Source of the DNA: DASWHX01 sp036397995
GTDB lineage: Bacteria; Bacteroidota; Bacteroidia; Cytophagales; Cyclobacteriaceae
Direction of reading: 5' to 3'
NCBI GenBank assembly: GCA_036397995.1
Contig: DASWHX010000044.1
Location: 1 to 58,715 of the forward strand
DNA length: 58,715 nucleotides
A program made the translations under genes and the position numbers. Below the pieces are notes generated by a model that saw nothing but the letters and a program-made list of their open reading frames with translations, was not told where the DNA came from and made no database searches. Each line of letters begins with the position of its first letter. The first letter of the stretch is position 1. Shown one piece after another: positions 1 to 8,297 of this stretch.

Positions 1-192
1 CAAATTACCGAAAGCGCTCTGACATCACCGCAAAAGTGCGATTGTATTTCGCTCCTATGAATTTAACTTTTATTACTCACCTATTCCTGGATTTTCAAAA
101 AAATATAAAGACTCCTTTCAACAAATTGAAATTAAGCAATAAATTTAGATAGTAGAAATACACTGTACCTCTCTACTCCATATTCCCCCCGC

Positions 193-221
193 CCTTGTTG
201 GTGTTCTTCACCAACAAGCGT
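193..221. repeat. Palindromic repeat, copy 1 (inverted relative to copy 2)
   Basis: A perfect 10-bp stem (CTTGTTGGTG / CACCAACAAG) encloses a 5-nt TTCTT loop at 194-218. The whole 29 nt are the exact reverse complement of 403-431, so two identical hairpins face each other across about 180 bp. No U-tract follows, so it is not a typical terminator. It may be an element end or a REP-like sequence. Confidence 0.85.
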
Positions 222-402
222 TGTGCTACACAAATCACGGCATTAGCAGCATCCGACTCTGAGTTAATTCCGGTTTATTCAAAGATCAAAATGCTAAATG
301 CGGTATTGCATAATACCTGAGATGGCAGTAAGTAATTACAGGCTTGCTTGTAAAGAATATTCTTTCCCAATTAGCTCTGGCTACCTCGTATAGCGATTTA
401 TT

Positions 403-431
403 ACGCTTGTTGGTGAAGAACACCAACAAGG
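403..431. repeat. Palindromic repeat, copy 2 (inverted relative to copy 1)
   Basis: Same 10-bp stem as 193-221, but with the loop reading AAGAA, so this copy is flipped. The match covers 29 nt (403-431 against 193-221 reversed) and stops abruptly on both sides, which marks the pair as a discrete repeated unit and not chance similarity. Confidence 0.85.
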
Positions 432-457
432 TCTAGGGTTGTTTATAATTTGTCATC

Positions 458-531
458 GCAACACAAGTTTAATTAAACTTGGTCAACTGAAGGGAGGAGA
501 AATCTTCCCTTCTTTCAACCTCTTGTGTTGC
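458..531. repeat. Compound hairpin (nested palindromes)
   Basis: An outer 10-bp perfect stem (GCAACACAAG at 458-467 with CTTGTGTTGC at 522-531) encloses two further palindromes. One is a perfect 16-bp palindrome at 465-480. The other is a 7-bp stem, GAAGGGA (489-495) with TCCCTTC (506-512). The 465-480 palindrome shares three bases with the outer stem, so the two foldings partly compete. Such a structure could fold in RNA or in single-stranded DNA. No neighbouring gene explains it. Confidence 0.75.
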
Positions 532-604
532 ACTTATTAGTTGAACTTAGAATTAAGGAATATCCCTAATTACCCTAATCCCGATTACCTCATTTACCCC
601 ACAG

Positions 605-697
605 GGAATTAAGGAATTAAGGAATTAAGGAATTAAGGAATTAAGGAATTAAGGAATTAAGGAATTAAGGAATTAAGGAATTAAGGAATTAAGGAAT
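605..697. repeat. Microsatellite (GGAATTAA)11 plus 5 nt
   Basis: Eleven uninterrupted copies of the octamer GGAATTAA run from 605 to 692, followed by a partial GGAAT. Perfect arrays of this length usually change copy number by replication slippage, so the length may differ between strains or be collapsed in assembly. Confidence 0.95.
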
Positions 698-820
698 ATC
701 CTAATCCCTAATTACCCTAATCCCCAATTACTCATTTACCCCCACTCCCTAATTACCCTAATCCCCGATTACCTCATTTACCCAACAGGGAATTAAGGAA
801 TTAAGTGATTGAGTGATTGA

Positions 821-1021
821 GGAATTAAGGAACTGGGGAAACCCGTTCATCCCTAATTACCCTAATCCCCAATTACCCTAATCCCTAATTACCCTAATCC
901 CTAATTACACTAATCCCTAATAACCCTAATCCCTAATTACCTCATTTACCCAACAGGGAATTAAGTGATTAAGTGATTGGGGAATTAAGGAACTGGGGAA
1001 ACCCGTTCATCCCTAATTACC
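821..1021. repeat. Pair of 41-bp direct repeats, 160 bp apart
   Basis: Bases 821-861 and 981-1021 are identical over 41 nt, both containing GGGGAAACCCGTTCAT. Each is preceded by a second shared block of 30 nt (768-797 and 936-965). A truncated fourth relative at about 1132-1208 ends in GGGGAAAC just before the aldehyde dehydrogenase start. This indicates duplication of a larger module, and not only short-word slippage. Confidence 0.85.
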
Positions 1022-1131
1022 TAATCCCCGATTACCTAATCCCCAATTACCTAATCCCTAATTACCCAATCCCTAAAAACCCTAATCCCCAATTACCCTA
1101 ATCCCTAAAAACCCTAATCCCCAATTACCTC

Positions 1132-1174
1132 ATTTACCCATTTACCCCATTTACCCCATTTACCCCATTTACCC
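1132..1174. repeat. Tandem ATTTACCC(C) repeat
   Basis: About five 8-9 bp units (ATTTACCC once, ATTTACCCC three times, then ATTTACCC) run head to tail. This is the part of the repeat field nearest the downstream gene, about 70 bp before its likely ATG. Confidence 0.85.
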
Positions 1175-1245
1175 AACAAGGAATTAAGTGATTGGGGAAA
1201 CGGTTTATGCAAGATATTTTTGAACTTTACAGACAAAAAAGAAAG

Positions 1246-2607
1246 ATGCAGTTCAAAAGTATTAATCCATACAATAACGGTGTATTGCAGGCCTTTGATC
1301 TGTTTCCTGAAACCCGATGGAAAAAATCCCTGGAAATATCAGAAGAAGTCTACAAGAGTTGGCGAAAAACTTCATTTCAGCAAAGAGCCGATCTGTTTTT
1401 CCGGTTATCAAACTTATTGAAAGAAAAAAGGGTGGAAACTGCCAAATTGATGAGCCTTGAAATGGGCAAGGTACACAAAGAGGCAGTAGCTGAGATTGAA
1501 AAATGTGCCTGGGTATGCGAGTATTATGCTGAAAATGCGGAGAAATTTCTTCATTCTGAAAGCATTGATAGCACAGCAGATAAGAGCTTGGTCAGATATG
1601 ATCCTATAGGAGCAGTGCTTGCAATCATGCCATGGAACTTTCCATTCTGGCAGGTATTCAGATTTGCCGCCCCATCTTTAATGGCTGGCAACGTAGCATT
1701 ACTCAAACACGCACCTAACGTTAACATGTGTTCACTCACCATAGAAGATCTATTTACTGAAGCGGGGTTCCCGGCAGGTGTGTTCCAAAGTTTAATAGTT
1801 GATGTGGATGTAGTTGAAAAGATAATTAATCACAATATTGTTCAGGCAGTGACACTTACCGGCAGTGAAAGAGCAGGTGCCTCTGTTGCTTCCATTGCCG
1901 GAAGCAATATTAAAAAAAGTGTATTGGAACTCGGCGGCTCCGATCCATTCATAGTGCTGGCAGATGCAAATCTTGACAACGCTGCAAGAACCGGTGCCAC
2001 ATCAAGAATGCTAAATGCAGGGCAGAGTTGTATTGCCGCGAAGAGAATGATCGTAGTTGAATCCGTGCACGATGAATTTGTTGAAAAATTCAGAAATGAA
2101 ATCAATAAGATAAAAGTTGGAGATCCCTTAGCTGAAGGTGTTACTATGGGACCGATGGCAAGAATGGATCTCGCGGAAAGCCTGGAGAAACAATTAAAGG
2201 CTTCATTGGAAAAAGGAGCAAAATTGGAATTGGGTGGGTCACGGAACAATTGCATTTTTGAACCAACATTAATTACCAATGTAAAACCGGGCATGGCCGC
2301 ATTTGACCAGGAAACCTTCGGACCGTTGGCCACCGTGATTAAAGCCAGGGATGAGGCAGAGGCCGTTGAATTGGCCAACAAGACAGAGTATGGGCTGGGA
2401 GCATCACTTTGGACTACCGATCTTACCAGGGCTGAACAACTGAGTGCTGAAATCAATTCAGGCAGTGTCTTTATAAATGCCATGGTTAAATCGGATCCCC
2501 GGTTGCCTTTCGGCGGCATAAAAAAGTCAGGGTATGGCCGTGAACTTTCTCATCATGGCATTAAGGAGTTTGTTAATGCAAAGACAGTATTTCGCGTGGA
2601 TTCATAA
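1246..2607 (+). CDS. NAD(P)-dependent succinate-semialdehyde dehydrogenase-like enzyme
   Basis: Cytosolic aldehyde dehydrogenase that should oxidise an aldehyde, most likely succinate semialdehyde, to the acid using NAD(P)+. I start it at the ATG at 1246 (453 aa), where the protein begins MQFKSINPYN as in short SSADH relatives. The open frame continues upstream to a TTG at 1192, but those codons lie in repeat DNA. The general base is Glu228 in LELGGSDP and the nucleophile is Cys262 in GQSCIAAKR. The C-terminal PFGGIKKSGYGRE motif is intact. The length fits the roughly 455-residue SSADH branch. The gene stands alone, without gabT or other GABA genes nearby, so the exact substrate is uncertain. 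The upstream repeat field may influence its expression. Confidence 0.88.
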   Translation: MQFKSINPYNNGVLQAFDLFPETRWKKSLEISEEVYKSWRKTSFQQRADLFFRLSNLLKEKRVETAKLMSLEMGKVHKEAVAEIEKCAWVCEYYAENAEKFLHSESIDSTADKSLVRYDPIGAVLAIMPWNFPFWQVFRFAAPSLMAGNVALLKHAPNVNMCSLTIEDLFTEAGFPAGVFQSLIVDVDVVEKIINHNIVQAVTLTGSERAGASVASIAGSNIKKSVLELGGSDPFIVLADANLDNAARTGATSRMLNAGQSCIAAKRMIVVESVHDEFVEKFRNEINKIKVGDPLAEGVTMGPMARMDLAESLEKQLKASLEKGAKLELGGSRNNCIFEPTLITNVKPGMAAFDQETFGPLATVIKARDEAEAVELANKTEYGLGASLWTTDLTRAEQLSAEINSGSVFINAMVKSDPRLPFGGIKKSGYGRELSHHGIKEFVNAKTVFRVDS

Positions 2608-2753
2608 AATTTGTTAAAAAATCCTCCGTTTGGAATATTGAAGATACCCTTTAGCCTGATTTTCGCGGTGATATAAATAATATTGCCTTAGATTTACGCC
2701 CGCGATTTTGGAAAAACGCGAAGGAAATCATTTAGTTAATAAAAGATAAGAGG

Positions 2754-3761
2754 ATGGAAGAAGCCGCAACTAAATTTGAAGGTATAAACGAAGAGCAGAG
2801 AAAAATTCATCGGGAAAAAATAAGACAGGTCTATGATGAGGTGGGCAGAGTAGTAGTAGGGCTCAGAGGCCTGGTTAACCGCTTGATGATAGGTCTTTTT
2901 ACGCAAAGTCATATCTTGCTGGAAGGTGTTCCCGGAATTGCCAAAACTTTAACGGTATCAACGCTTGCCAGAGTTCTGCATCTTGATTTTCAGAGAATCC
3001 AATTTACCCCCGACTTACTTCCTGCAGACCTAATCGGTACCATGATCTATAACCAGAAGCAAGGAAATTTTGAAGTAAAAAAAGGCCCCATCTTTGCGAA
3101 TATGATTCTGGCAGATGAAATAAACAGGTCGCCGGCTAAAGTTCAGTCAGCGCTCCTTGAAGCGATGCAGGAAAAAAATGTCACCATTGGAGAAACAACA
3201 TTTGAACTTGACAGACCCTTCTTTGTCCTGGCTACTCAAAATCCGGTTGAGCAGGAAGGAACTTATCCATTACCCGAAGCGCAGATAGACAGATTTATGA
3301 TGAAGGTAAATGTAGGTTATCCAAGCAAAGATGAAGAGATGGAAGTAATGCGACGGATGTCTAACATGAAATTTGATGATTCCGTAAATGCCGTACTTTC
3401 AAAGGATGATATTTTTTCAATTCGGGATGAAATTAACCAGGTTACCATTTCGGAGTCCCTGGAGAAATATATCATTGAACTCGTATATGCCACCAGGCAT
3501 CCTAAGGAATATGGTTTAACCGAAGCAGCAAACTACATTCAATTTGGCGCGTCACCAAGAGCAAGTATTAATCTTAACAAAGCAGCCAAAGCGATTGCTT
3601 TTTTTGAAGACAGAGATTATGTTTTGCCAGAGGACATCAAGGATGTGGCCATGGACATTTTGAACCACAGGTTGATAATGAATTACGAGGCCGAAGCGGA
3701 TGGCGTTTCCTCCGTTGACATTATTACCACCGTGTTAAATAAAATCCCCATTAACCGCTAA
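2754..3761 (+). CDS. MoxR-family AAA+ ATPase
   Basis: AAA+ ATPase of the MoxR family, 335 aa, cytosolic. These ATPases act as chaperone-like remodelling factors, usually with von Willebrand A-domain proteins. The Walker A motif GVPGIAKT is at residues 58-65 and the Walker B motif ILADEINR includes Asp121-Glu122. The sensor segment LATQNPVEQEGTYPLPEAQ and the C-terminal AAA lid domain are present. The start ATG follows AAGATAAGAGG, a fair ribosome binding site. Family members normally sit next to DUF58 and VWA genes. Here the next gene encodes an unrelated lipoprotein, so its partners must be encoded elsewhere. Confidence 0.93.
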   Translation: MEEAATKFEGINEEQRKIHREKIRQVYDEVGRVVVGLRGLVNRLMIGLFTQSHILLEGVPGIAKTLTVSTLARVLHLDFQRIQFTPDLLPADLIGTMIYNQKQGNFEVKKGPIFANMILADEINRSPAKVQSALLEAMQEKNVTIGETTFELDRPFFVLATQNPVEQEGTYPLPEAQIDRFMMKVNVGYPSKDEEMEVMRRMSNMKFDDSVNAVLSKDDIFSIRDEINQVTISESLEKYIIELVYATRHPKEYGLTEAANYIQFGASPRASINLNKAAKAIAFFEDRDYVLPEDIKDVAMDILNHRLIMNYEAEADGVSSVDIITTVLNKIPINR

Positions 3762-3788
3762 ATTCAGCTATTGAATTAATGTTGAGTT

Positions 3789-3807
3789 AACACTTGTTTT
3801 AAGTGTT
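3789..3807 (+). terminator. Possible weak terminator after moxR
   Basis: A 7-bp stem, AACACTT / AAGTGTT, with a 5-nt loop lies 28 bases after the MoxR stop. It is followed by only a short T-rich run, so it is a weak candidate. Confidence 0.35.
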
Positions 3808-3888
3808 TAATGATTTCGTAATAAAGCATTTCCCATCAATTAACATTATTGTTAAATCTTTGTTGGCAAATAGAAACTAAAGCCAACA

Positions 3889-5109
3889 ATGAAAAAAATA
3901 ACACATCTTTTACTGATACCATTTTGTTTCGCATTGGTATTTATTTCATGCGAAGAAGATAAAGGAGGAATTGGGGGAGAAACCGGAGCAGAAAACGAAA
4001 TTCTGGTTGAAGCCAATATTTCAGGTAATGAAGTTTGGTCAAGCAACTTTATTTACATACTTGCCGGACGGATAACCGTTCTGGATGGAGCAACACTTAC
4101 CATAGAACCAGGGACGGTTATCAAGGGACAAGCCGGCACCGGTTCAAATGCGACCGCTTTAATGGTAGCCAGGGGTGGCACTTTAATCGCGGATGGAATC
4201 GCGACCGCTCCTATAATTTTTACTTCTATAGCAGATGAAATTAATCCGGAACAGGTAGCGGCTGGAGATTTCAAAAGCCCTAACCTGGATCCGGATATTG
4301 ACGGTCTGTGGGGCGGTGTTATTGTACTGGGAAAAGCACGGATTTCCGCATCCAACTCCAGTGGAGACGTAAGTGAAGTGCAAATCGAAGGTATACCGAC
4401 CAGTGATAGTAATGGTTTATACGGCGGCAATGAAGATAATGATAATTCAGGAATCCTAAGGTATATATCCATTCGTCATGGAGGTGCAAACATAGGTTCA
4501 GGAAACGAAATAAATGGCTTAACTCTGGGTGGAGTTGGTTCCGGAACTACTGTTGAGTACATAGAAGTAGTAGCCAACCAGGATGATGGAATTGAGTGGT
4601 TTGGCGGAACGGTAAATACTTCAAACGTTGTAGTGTGGAACGTAGGGGATGACGGAATTGACACTGATCAATCATGGTCGGGTACGCTGAATAATTTTGT
4701 TGTGATAACACCCACCGGACATTGCTTTGAGTTGGATGGCCCTGAAGGCTCTTATGAAGCCGGTCATACAATTCAAAATGGAACCATAATCGCGTCAACA
4801 GATGATGGGAGCAGGTTTTCAGAACACCTGATAAATCTTGATAATAACTCCATCGTTTCCCTGAGTAATTTGTATTTCTTCAACCTGGTTGAAGGTCAGG
4901 TGATTAACAGGATTCAATGCGTGGATGGGAACTGCCCTTTCAGTGGAATTCAATTACTGGTACCAGATGGCAATGTGCTGGAAGATTTTGTATACGGTGG
5001 CGTGGTACCGGCGGGTATTATTGAAGTATCTACGCCCTCGGTGGGAGCAAGTTCAGCCTTGTTCGCGTGGACCTGGGCTGCACAAGTGGGTATGCTAAAT
5101 GGCTTGTAG
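3889..5109 (+). CDS. Outer-envelope lipoprotein with right-handed beta-helix-like repeats
   Basis: A 406-aa lipoprotein. The N-terminus is a short signal peptide ending in the lipobox VFIS-Cys21, followed by acidic residues. The body is Gly/Asn/Asp-rich with regularly spaced short hydrophobic strands such as TLTIEPGTVIKG and LMVARGGTLIADG, a pattern typical of parallel beta-helix surface proteins. It lies 135 bp upstream of a TonB-dependent receptor gene on the same strand. This lipoprotein/receptor pairing recurs in Bacteroidota and suggests capture or import of a common substrate, which I cannot name. No enzymatic motif is visible. Confidence 0.75.
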   Translation: MKKITHLLLIPFCFALVFISCEEDKGGIGGETGAENEILVEANISGNEVWSSNFIYILAGRITVLDGATLTIEPGTVIKGQAGTGSNATALMVARGGTLIADGIATAPIIFTSIADEINPEQVAAGDFKSPNLDPDIDGLWGGVIVLGKARISASNSSGDVSEVQIEGIPTSDSNGLYGGNEDNDNSGILRYISIRHGGANIGSGNEINGLTLGGVGSGTTVEYIEVVANQDDGIEWFGGTVNTSNVVVWNVGDDGIDTDQSWSGTLNNFVVITPTGHCFELDGPEGSYEAGHTIQNGTIIASTDDGSRFSEHLINLDNNSIVSLSNLYFFNLVEGQVINRIQCVDGNCPFSGIQLLVPDGNVLEDFVYGGVVPAGIIEVSTPSVGASSALFAWTWAAQVGMLNGL

Positions 5110-5164
5110 AATTTATAAGATACGTATCATAAATAAAGAAATTTCAAATAATAACTTGATTCTC

Positions 5165-5194
5165 AAAGCTTGCTTCCCCAGGAGGCAGGCTTTT
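5165..5194 (+). terminator. Terminator-like hairpin between lipoprotein and TonB receptor genes
   Basis: A 13-bp stem (5165-5177 with 5181-5193, two G-U pairs) closes a 3-nt loop and runs into TTTT. It lies 55 bases after the lipoprotein stop and 50 bases before the receptor start. It would end or attenuate transcription between the two genes, so the receptor may be expressed at a lower level than the lipoprotein or from its own promoter. Confidence 0.75.
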
Positions 5195-5244
5195 GATGAT
5201 TTAATAATAATAGAAAAATTTCAATCACTTTATTCCAAAATTGA

Positions 5245-8121
5245 ATGTACAGACTGACCAGAATCGCACTTGCCTTTTTGTCTACAACCTTACCCTTTTT
5301 CGCTGCCGCGCAGGGTATAGTGCGCGGAATAATAATTGAAGATAAAAATGGAGAAGGACTGATTGGTGTTACAGTAGTCGTTAAGGGAACGACAACAGGT
5401 GCCATAACGGATTTTGACGGCAACTTTGAAATTAAATTGGATCCGGGTGAATACGATTTACAAGTTTCATTCATTTCATTTGAAACGGTTACAATAACGG
5501 GAGTATTGGTGCAAACAGGTAAAGTAACTTTACTCAATGGAATCCGGTTGAAAGAATATGTGAAAGAGTTGGAAGGCGTTACCATAACCGCCGATGTTAT
5601 TCGAAATTCAGAGTCAGCGTTACTGACAGTAAAGAAAAAATCGCCAAATCTTATCGATGGAATATCTTCCGTTAACTTTAAAAAAATAGGCGATTCTGAT
5701 GCCGCGGGTGCCGTCAAAAGAGTTACCGGGGTTTCAGTTGAAGGTGGTAAGTATGTTTACGTAAGAGGTTTAGGAGACAGGTACACAAAAACAACCTTAA
5801 ATAATGTAGATATACCTGGCTTAGATCCAGACAGAAACAGTATGCAGATGGATATTTTTCCAACCAACTTGATTGACAATATAATGGTAATGAAATCCTC
5901 TCTAGCTGAAATGCCTGCAGATTTCACAGGCGGCGCAGTAAATATTGAAACAAAGGATTTTCCGGATGAAAAAATATTCGATATTTCACTGGGAATTGGT
6001 TATAACCCGGGAATGCACCTAAGACCTGATTACCTGGTCTATGAGGGCGGAAAAACAGATTTCCTCGGCTTCGATGACGGAACCAGATCTCTGCCTGGAG
6101 AAGCGAGAAATAACCCTGTTCCCTCACCTGTTAGCGGTGATTCTCAGCAAGATGTTAACGCGTTTTTAAACAAATTTAACCCAACCCTGGGGGCAAAAAG
6201 TAAAACCAGCTTTATGGACTACAGCCTGGGAGTTTCCTTCGCCAACCAAACCTCCCTGAAGGGAGATAAGAAACTCGGATATATCCTTTCAACTACCTAT
6301 AAGAGTTCGACTAAATTTTATGACGAAGTCATTTATGGTGAATACCAGCGGTTGATAAATCCTTCTTTATACGAATTGAGGTACGCAACAATACAAAATG
6401 GATCCGTTGGGGAACATAATGTATTGCTGGGCGGCCTGGGAGGAATTGCTCTAAAAACCAAAAACTCAAAGTTGAAATTTACCATCATGCATCTTCAAAA
6501 CGGAGAAAGTAAAGCTGGCCAATTCTTCGTGGATAACGATGGAGAAGCAGTAGGTCAATCAGGTTATTTTGCATCCTCGGATAATCTTGAATATACCCAA
6601 CGAGGACTAACTAACCTGTTATTGAATGGGGAGAAACACAGTATAAATACATTATGGAAATTGGATTGGAGCGTATCACCCACTTTTTCAAAGATAACAA
6701 ACCCGGATATTCGGAAAACGGCATTTACACAAACAGTTGTAGATACCCTATTTAGTGCCGGCGCCGGAGGTAACCCAAACCGAATTTGGCGATACCTGGA
6801 AGAGTTAAATCTTGTATCAAAAGCCGCGGTTTCAAAAGATTATAAACTTTTTGGGGAATCAGCAAAACTAAAATTTGGTGCCAGCCATATTTTCAAAATG
6901 CGCGATTATGAAATACTAGGCTTCGACATACAGTTTTTCGGAACTCAGCCGGATTTCAATGCCGATCCCAATAACGTTTTAAACAATACTAATTTATTTC
7001 CCAATGGAACTTTATACTACTCATCAGGCAATAATATCCCAAATCCAAATCAATATTACTCATCAGTACATAATACGGGGATTTTTGTATCCAATGAGTT
7101 TTCACCACTCGCTAATTTAAAAGCGATTATTGGATTGAGGGGAGAAAAATACGTACAAAGACACACAGGAAGGGACGTTGAATATGCAAGTCTGGGAACC
7201 GGGAATAATCTGGATAACGAGAAAGTGTTGGATGCTTTTGATATCTTTCCTTCATTAAACCTGATTTATTCCCTCAACGATCAGCAAAACCTCAGGTTTT
7301 CGTATTCAAGAACAATTGCCAGGCCTTCATTTAAGGAATTATCATTCGCTCAAATTATAGACCCTATCACCAATCGAATATTCAATGGTGGTTTATTTAC
7401 TTATCCGGACTGGGAAGGGAAACTCACCGAGACCAGCATTGACAACTTTGATTTGAGATGGGAGTTTTATATCAAAAGGGGAGAACTAATTTCGGCAAGT
7501 GCTTTTTATAAAACTTTTGATGATCCCATAGAATTGGTTAGAATTCCGGAACAACAAACCAGCACTGAATACCAGCCTCGAAATGTTGGTGACGGCCGGT
7601 TGTTTGGTGCTGAAATAGAACTTAGAAAAAACCTTGATTTTTTTGCGCCATCATTGGAGAATTTCAACATCAGCGGAAATTTCACCTATGTCCGGTCGCA
7701 AATCGATATGACCAATACAGAATTCAATTCAAGAAAAACATATGAAAAGGATGGTCAGGAAATAGAAAATGTCCGGGTAATGGCAGGCCAGGCTCCCTAC
7801 ATCATTAATGCAGGCTTTTCCTATAATAATCCGGTAGTCGGTTTGGATGGAGGTTTTTTCTACAACGTAAAAGGGGCCACTCTCGTTATTGTTGGTGCCG
7901 GTCTCTTCCCGGATGTTTTCGCGAAGCCATTTCATAGTTTGAACTTTAATATGAATAAAACTCTGGGCTCTGACCAGAGATCAATCATTACCCTGAGTAT
8001 TTCCAATTTACTTAATAGTTCAAGGAAGGAAGTTTATTCAGCATTTAGAGCAAAAGATCAAAACTTCACAAGATTTGAGCCGGGAACAACAATAAGCGTT
8101 GGGTGGAAATACTCATTCTGA
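5245..8121 (+). CDS. TonB-dependent outer-membrane receptor with carboxypeptidase-like N-terminal domain
   Basis: Outer-membrane beta-barrel of 958 aa that should import a ligand energised by TonB. In order: signal peptide (to about residue 23), a CarboxypepD_reg-like beta-sandwich (about 25-110) with the usual GVTVVVKGTTTGAITDFDG segment, a plug domain (about 125-240) containing YVRGLGDRYTKTTLNNV, and a long barrel ending in Phe as expected for BAM-assembled proteins. It lacks a SusD partner, so it is not a classical SusC. The upstream lipoprotein gene is its likely partner. The substrate is unknown. The ATG at 5245 is the only start that preserves the signal peptide. Confidence 0.9.
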   Translation: MYRLTRIALAFLSTTLPFFAAAQGIVRGIIIEDKNGEGLIGVTVVVKGTTTGAITDFDGNFEIKLDPGEYDLQVSFISFETVTITGVLVQTGKVTLLNGIRLKEYVKELEGVTITADVIRNSESALLTVKKKSPNLIDGISSVNFKKIGDSDAAGAVKRVTGVSVEGGKYVYVRGLGDRYTKTTLNNVDIPGLDPDRNSMQMDIFPTNLIDNIMVMKSSLAEMPADFTGGAVNIETKDFPDEKIFDISLGIGYNPGMHLRPDYLVYEGGKTDFLGFDDGTRSLPGEARNNPVPSPVSGDSQQDVNAFLNKFNPTLGAKSKTSFMDYSLGVSFANQTSLKGDKKLGYILSTTYKSSTKFYDEVIYGEYQRLINPSLYELRYATIQNGSVGEHNVLLGGLGGIALKTKNSKLKFTIMHLQNGESKAGQFFVDNDGEAVGQSGYFASSDNLEYTQRGLTNLLLNGEKHSINTLWKLDWSVSPTFSKITNPDIRKTAFTQTVVDTLFSAGAGGNPNRIWRYLEELNLVSKAAVSKDYKLFGESAKLKFGASHIFKMRDYEILGFDIQFFGTQPDFNADPNNVLNNTNLFPNGTLYYSSGNNIPNPNQYYSSVHNTGIFVSNEFSPLANLKAIIGLRGEKYVQRHTGRDVEYASLGTGNNLDNEKVLDAFDIFPSLNLIYSLNDQQNLRFSYSRTIARPSFKELSFAQIIDPITNRIFNGGLFTYPDWEGKLTETSIDNFDLRWEFYIKRGELISASAFYKTFDDPIELVRIPEQQTSTEYQPRNVGDGRLFGAEIELRKNLDFFAPSLENFNISGNFTYVRSQIDMTNTEFNSRKTYEKDGQEIENVRVMAGQAPYIINAGFSYNNPVVGLDGGFFYNVKGATLVIVGAGLFPDVFAKPFHSLNFNMNKTLGSDQRSIITLSISNLLNSSRKEVYSAFRAKDQNFTRFEPGTTISVGWKYSF

Positions 8122-8297
8122 ACAGGTCCGGAACGAATTCCAAACGCTGCGGATAATGCCTCACGGCCGTCTTCAGTTTACAAGTGTCATGCCAACTGAT
8201 TGGTAACAGGTTTTTGGTGGCAGCTGATCAGCGATGTCACTACCGGAACGACCTGCTAAATTGTCTAAGATGGAGAAATTAGCATTGTCGTTGGAAT

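Larger units (their letters stand above)
551..1208. repeat. Degenerate CCCTAA-type repeat field
   Basis: The field is made of interleaved variants of CCCTAATTA, CCCTAATCC, AATTACC and CATTTACCC. The minus strand therefore carries many GGG runs spaced 4-7 nt apart, for example opposite 851-935, a spacing compatible with G-quadruplex folding. The composition and lack of open frames argue against coding. The field ends inside the leader of the aldehyde dehydrogenase gene. Confidence 0.85.
1..1245. other. Gene-free, palindrome- and repeat-rich region
   Basis: No convincing coding sequence lies here on either strand. Bases 1-190 are plain AT-rich DNA in which I see nothing. Bases 190-531 hold several hairpin-forming palindromes: 193-221, 302-317 (6-bp stem), 352-365 (perfect 14-bp palindrome), 403-431 and 458-531. 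Bases about 551-1208 are low-complexity repeats built from GGAATTAA, CCCTAATTA/CCCTAATCC and ATTTACCC words. The repeats run directly into the leader of the aldehyde dehydrogenase gene. The region could be a decayed or non-autonomous mobile element next to a repeat-expansion site, but no transposase is present to prove it. Confidence 0.8.

Noticed and set aside
551..1208. CRISPR array
   Set aside because: The repeats are short, degenerate and lack unique spacers of constant length, and no cas genes are in the window.
1842..2519. 225-aa open frame on the minus strand
   Set aside because: It lies wholly inside the well-supported aldehyde dehydrogenase gene, its sequence is Ser/Ala/Pro-rich without a known domain, and it has no promoter of its own.
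5163..5717. 184-aa open frame on the minus strand
   Set aside because: Antisense to the N-terminus of the TonB receptor, with low-complexity Ser/Thr/Val composition typical of shadow frames.
8122..8297. Small RNA or small gene after the TonB receptor
   Set aside because: The 176 bases contain no open frame of useful length, no promoter box and no stable hairpin that I could support.
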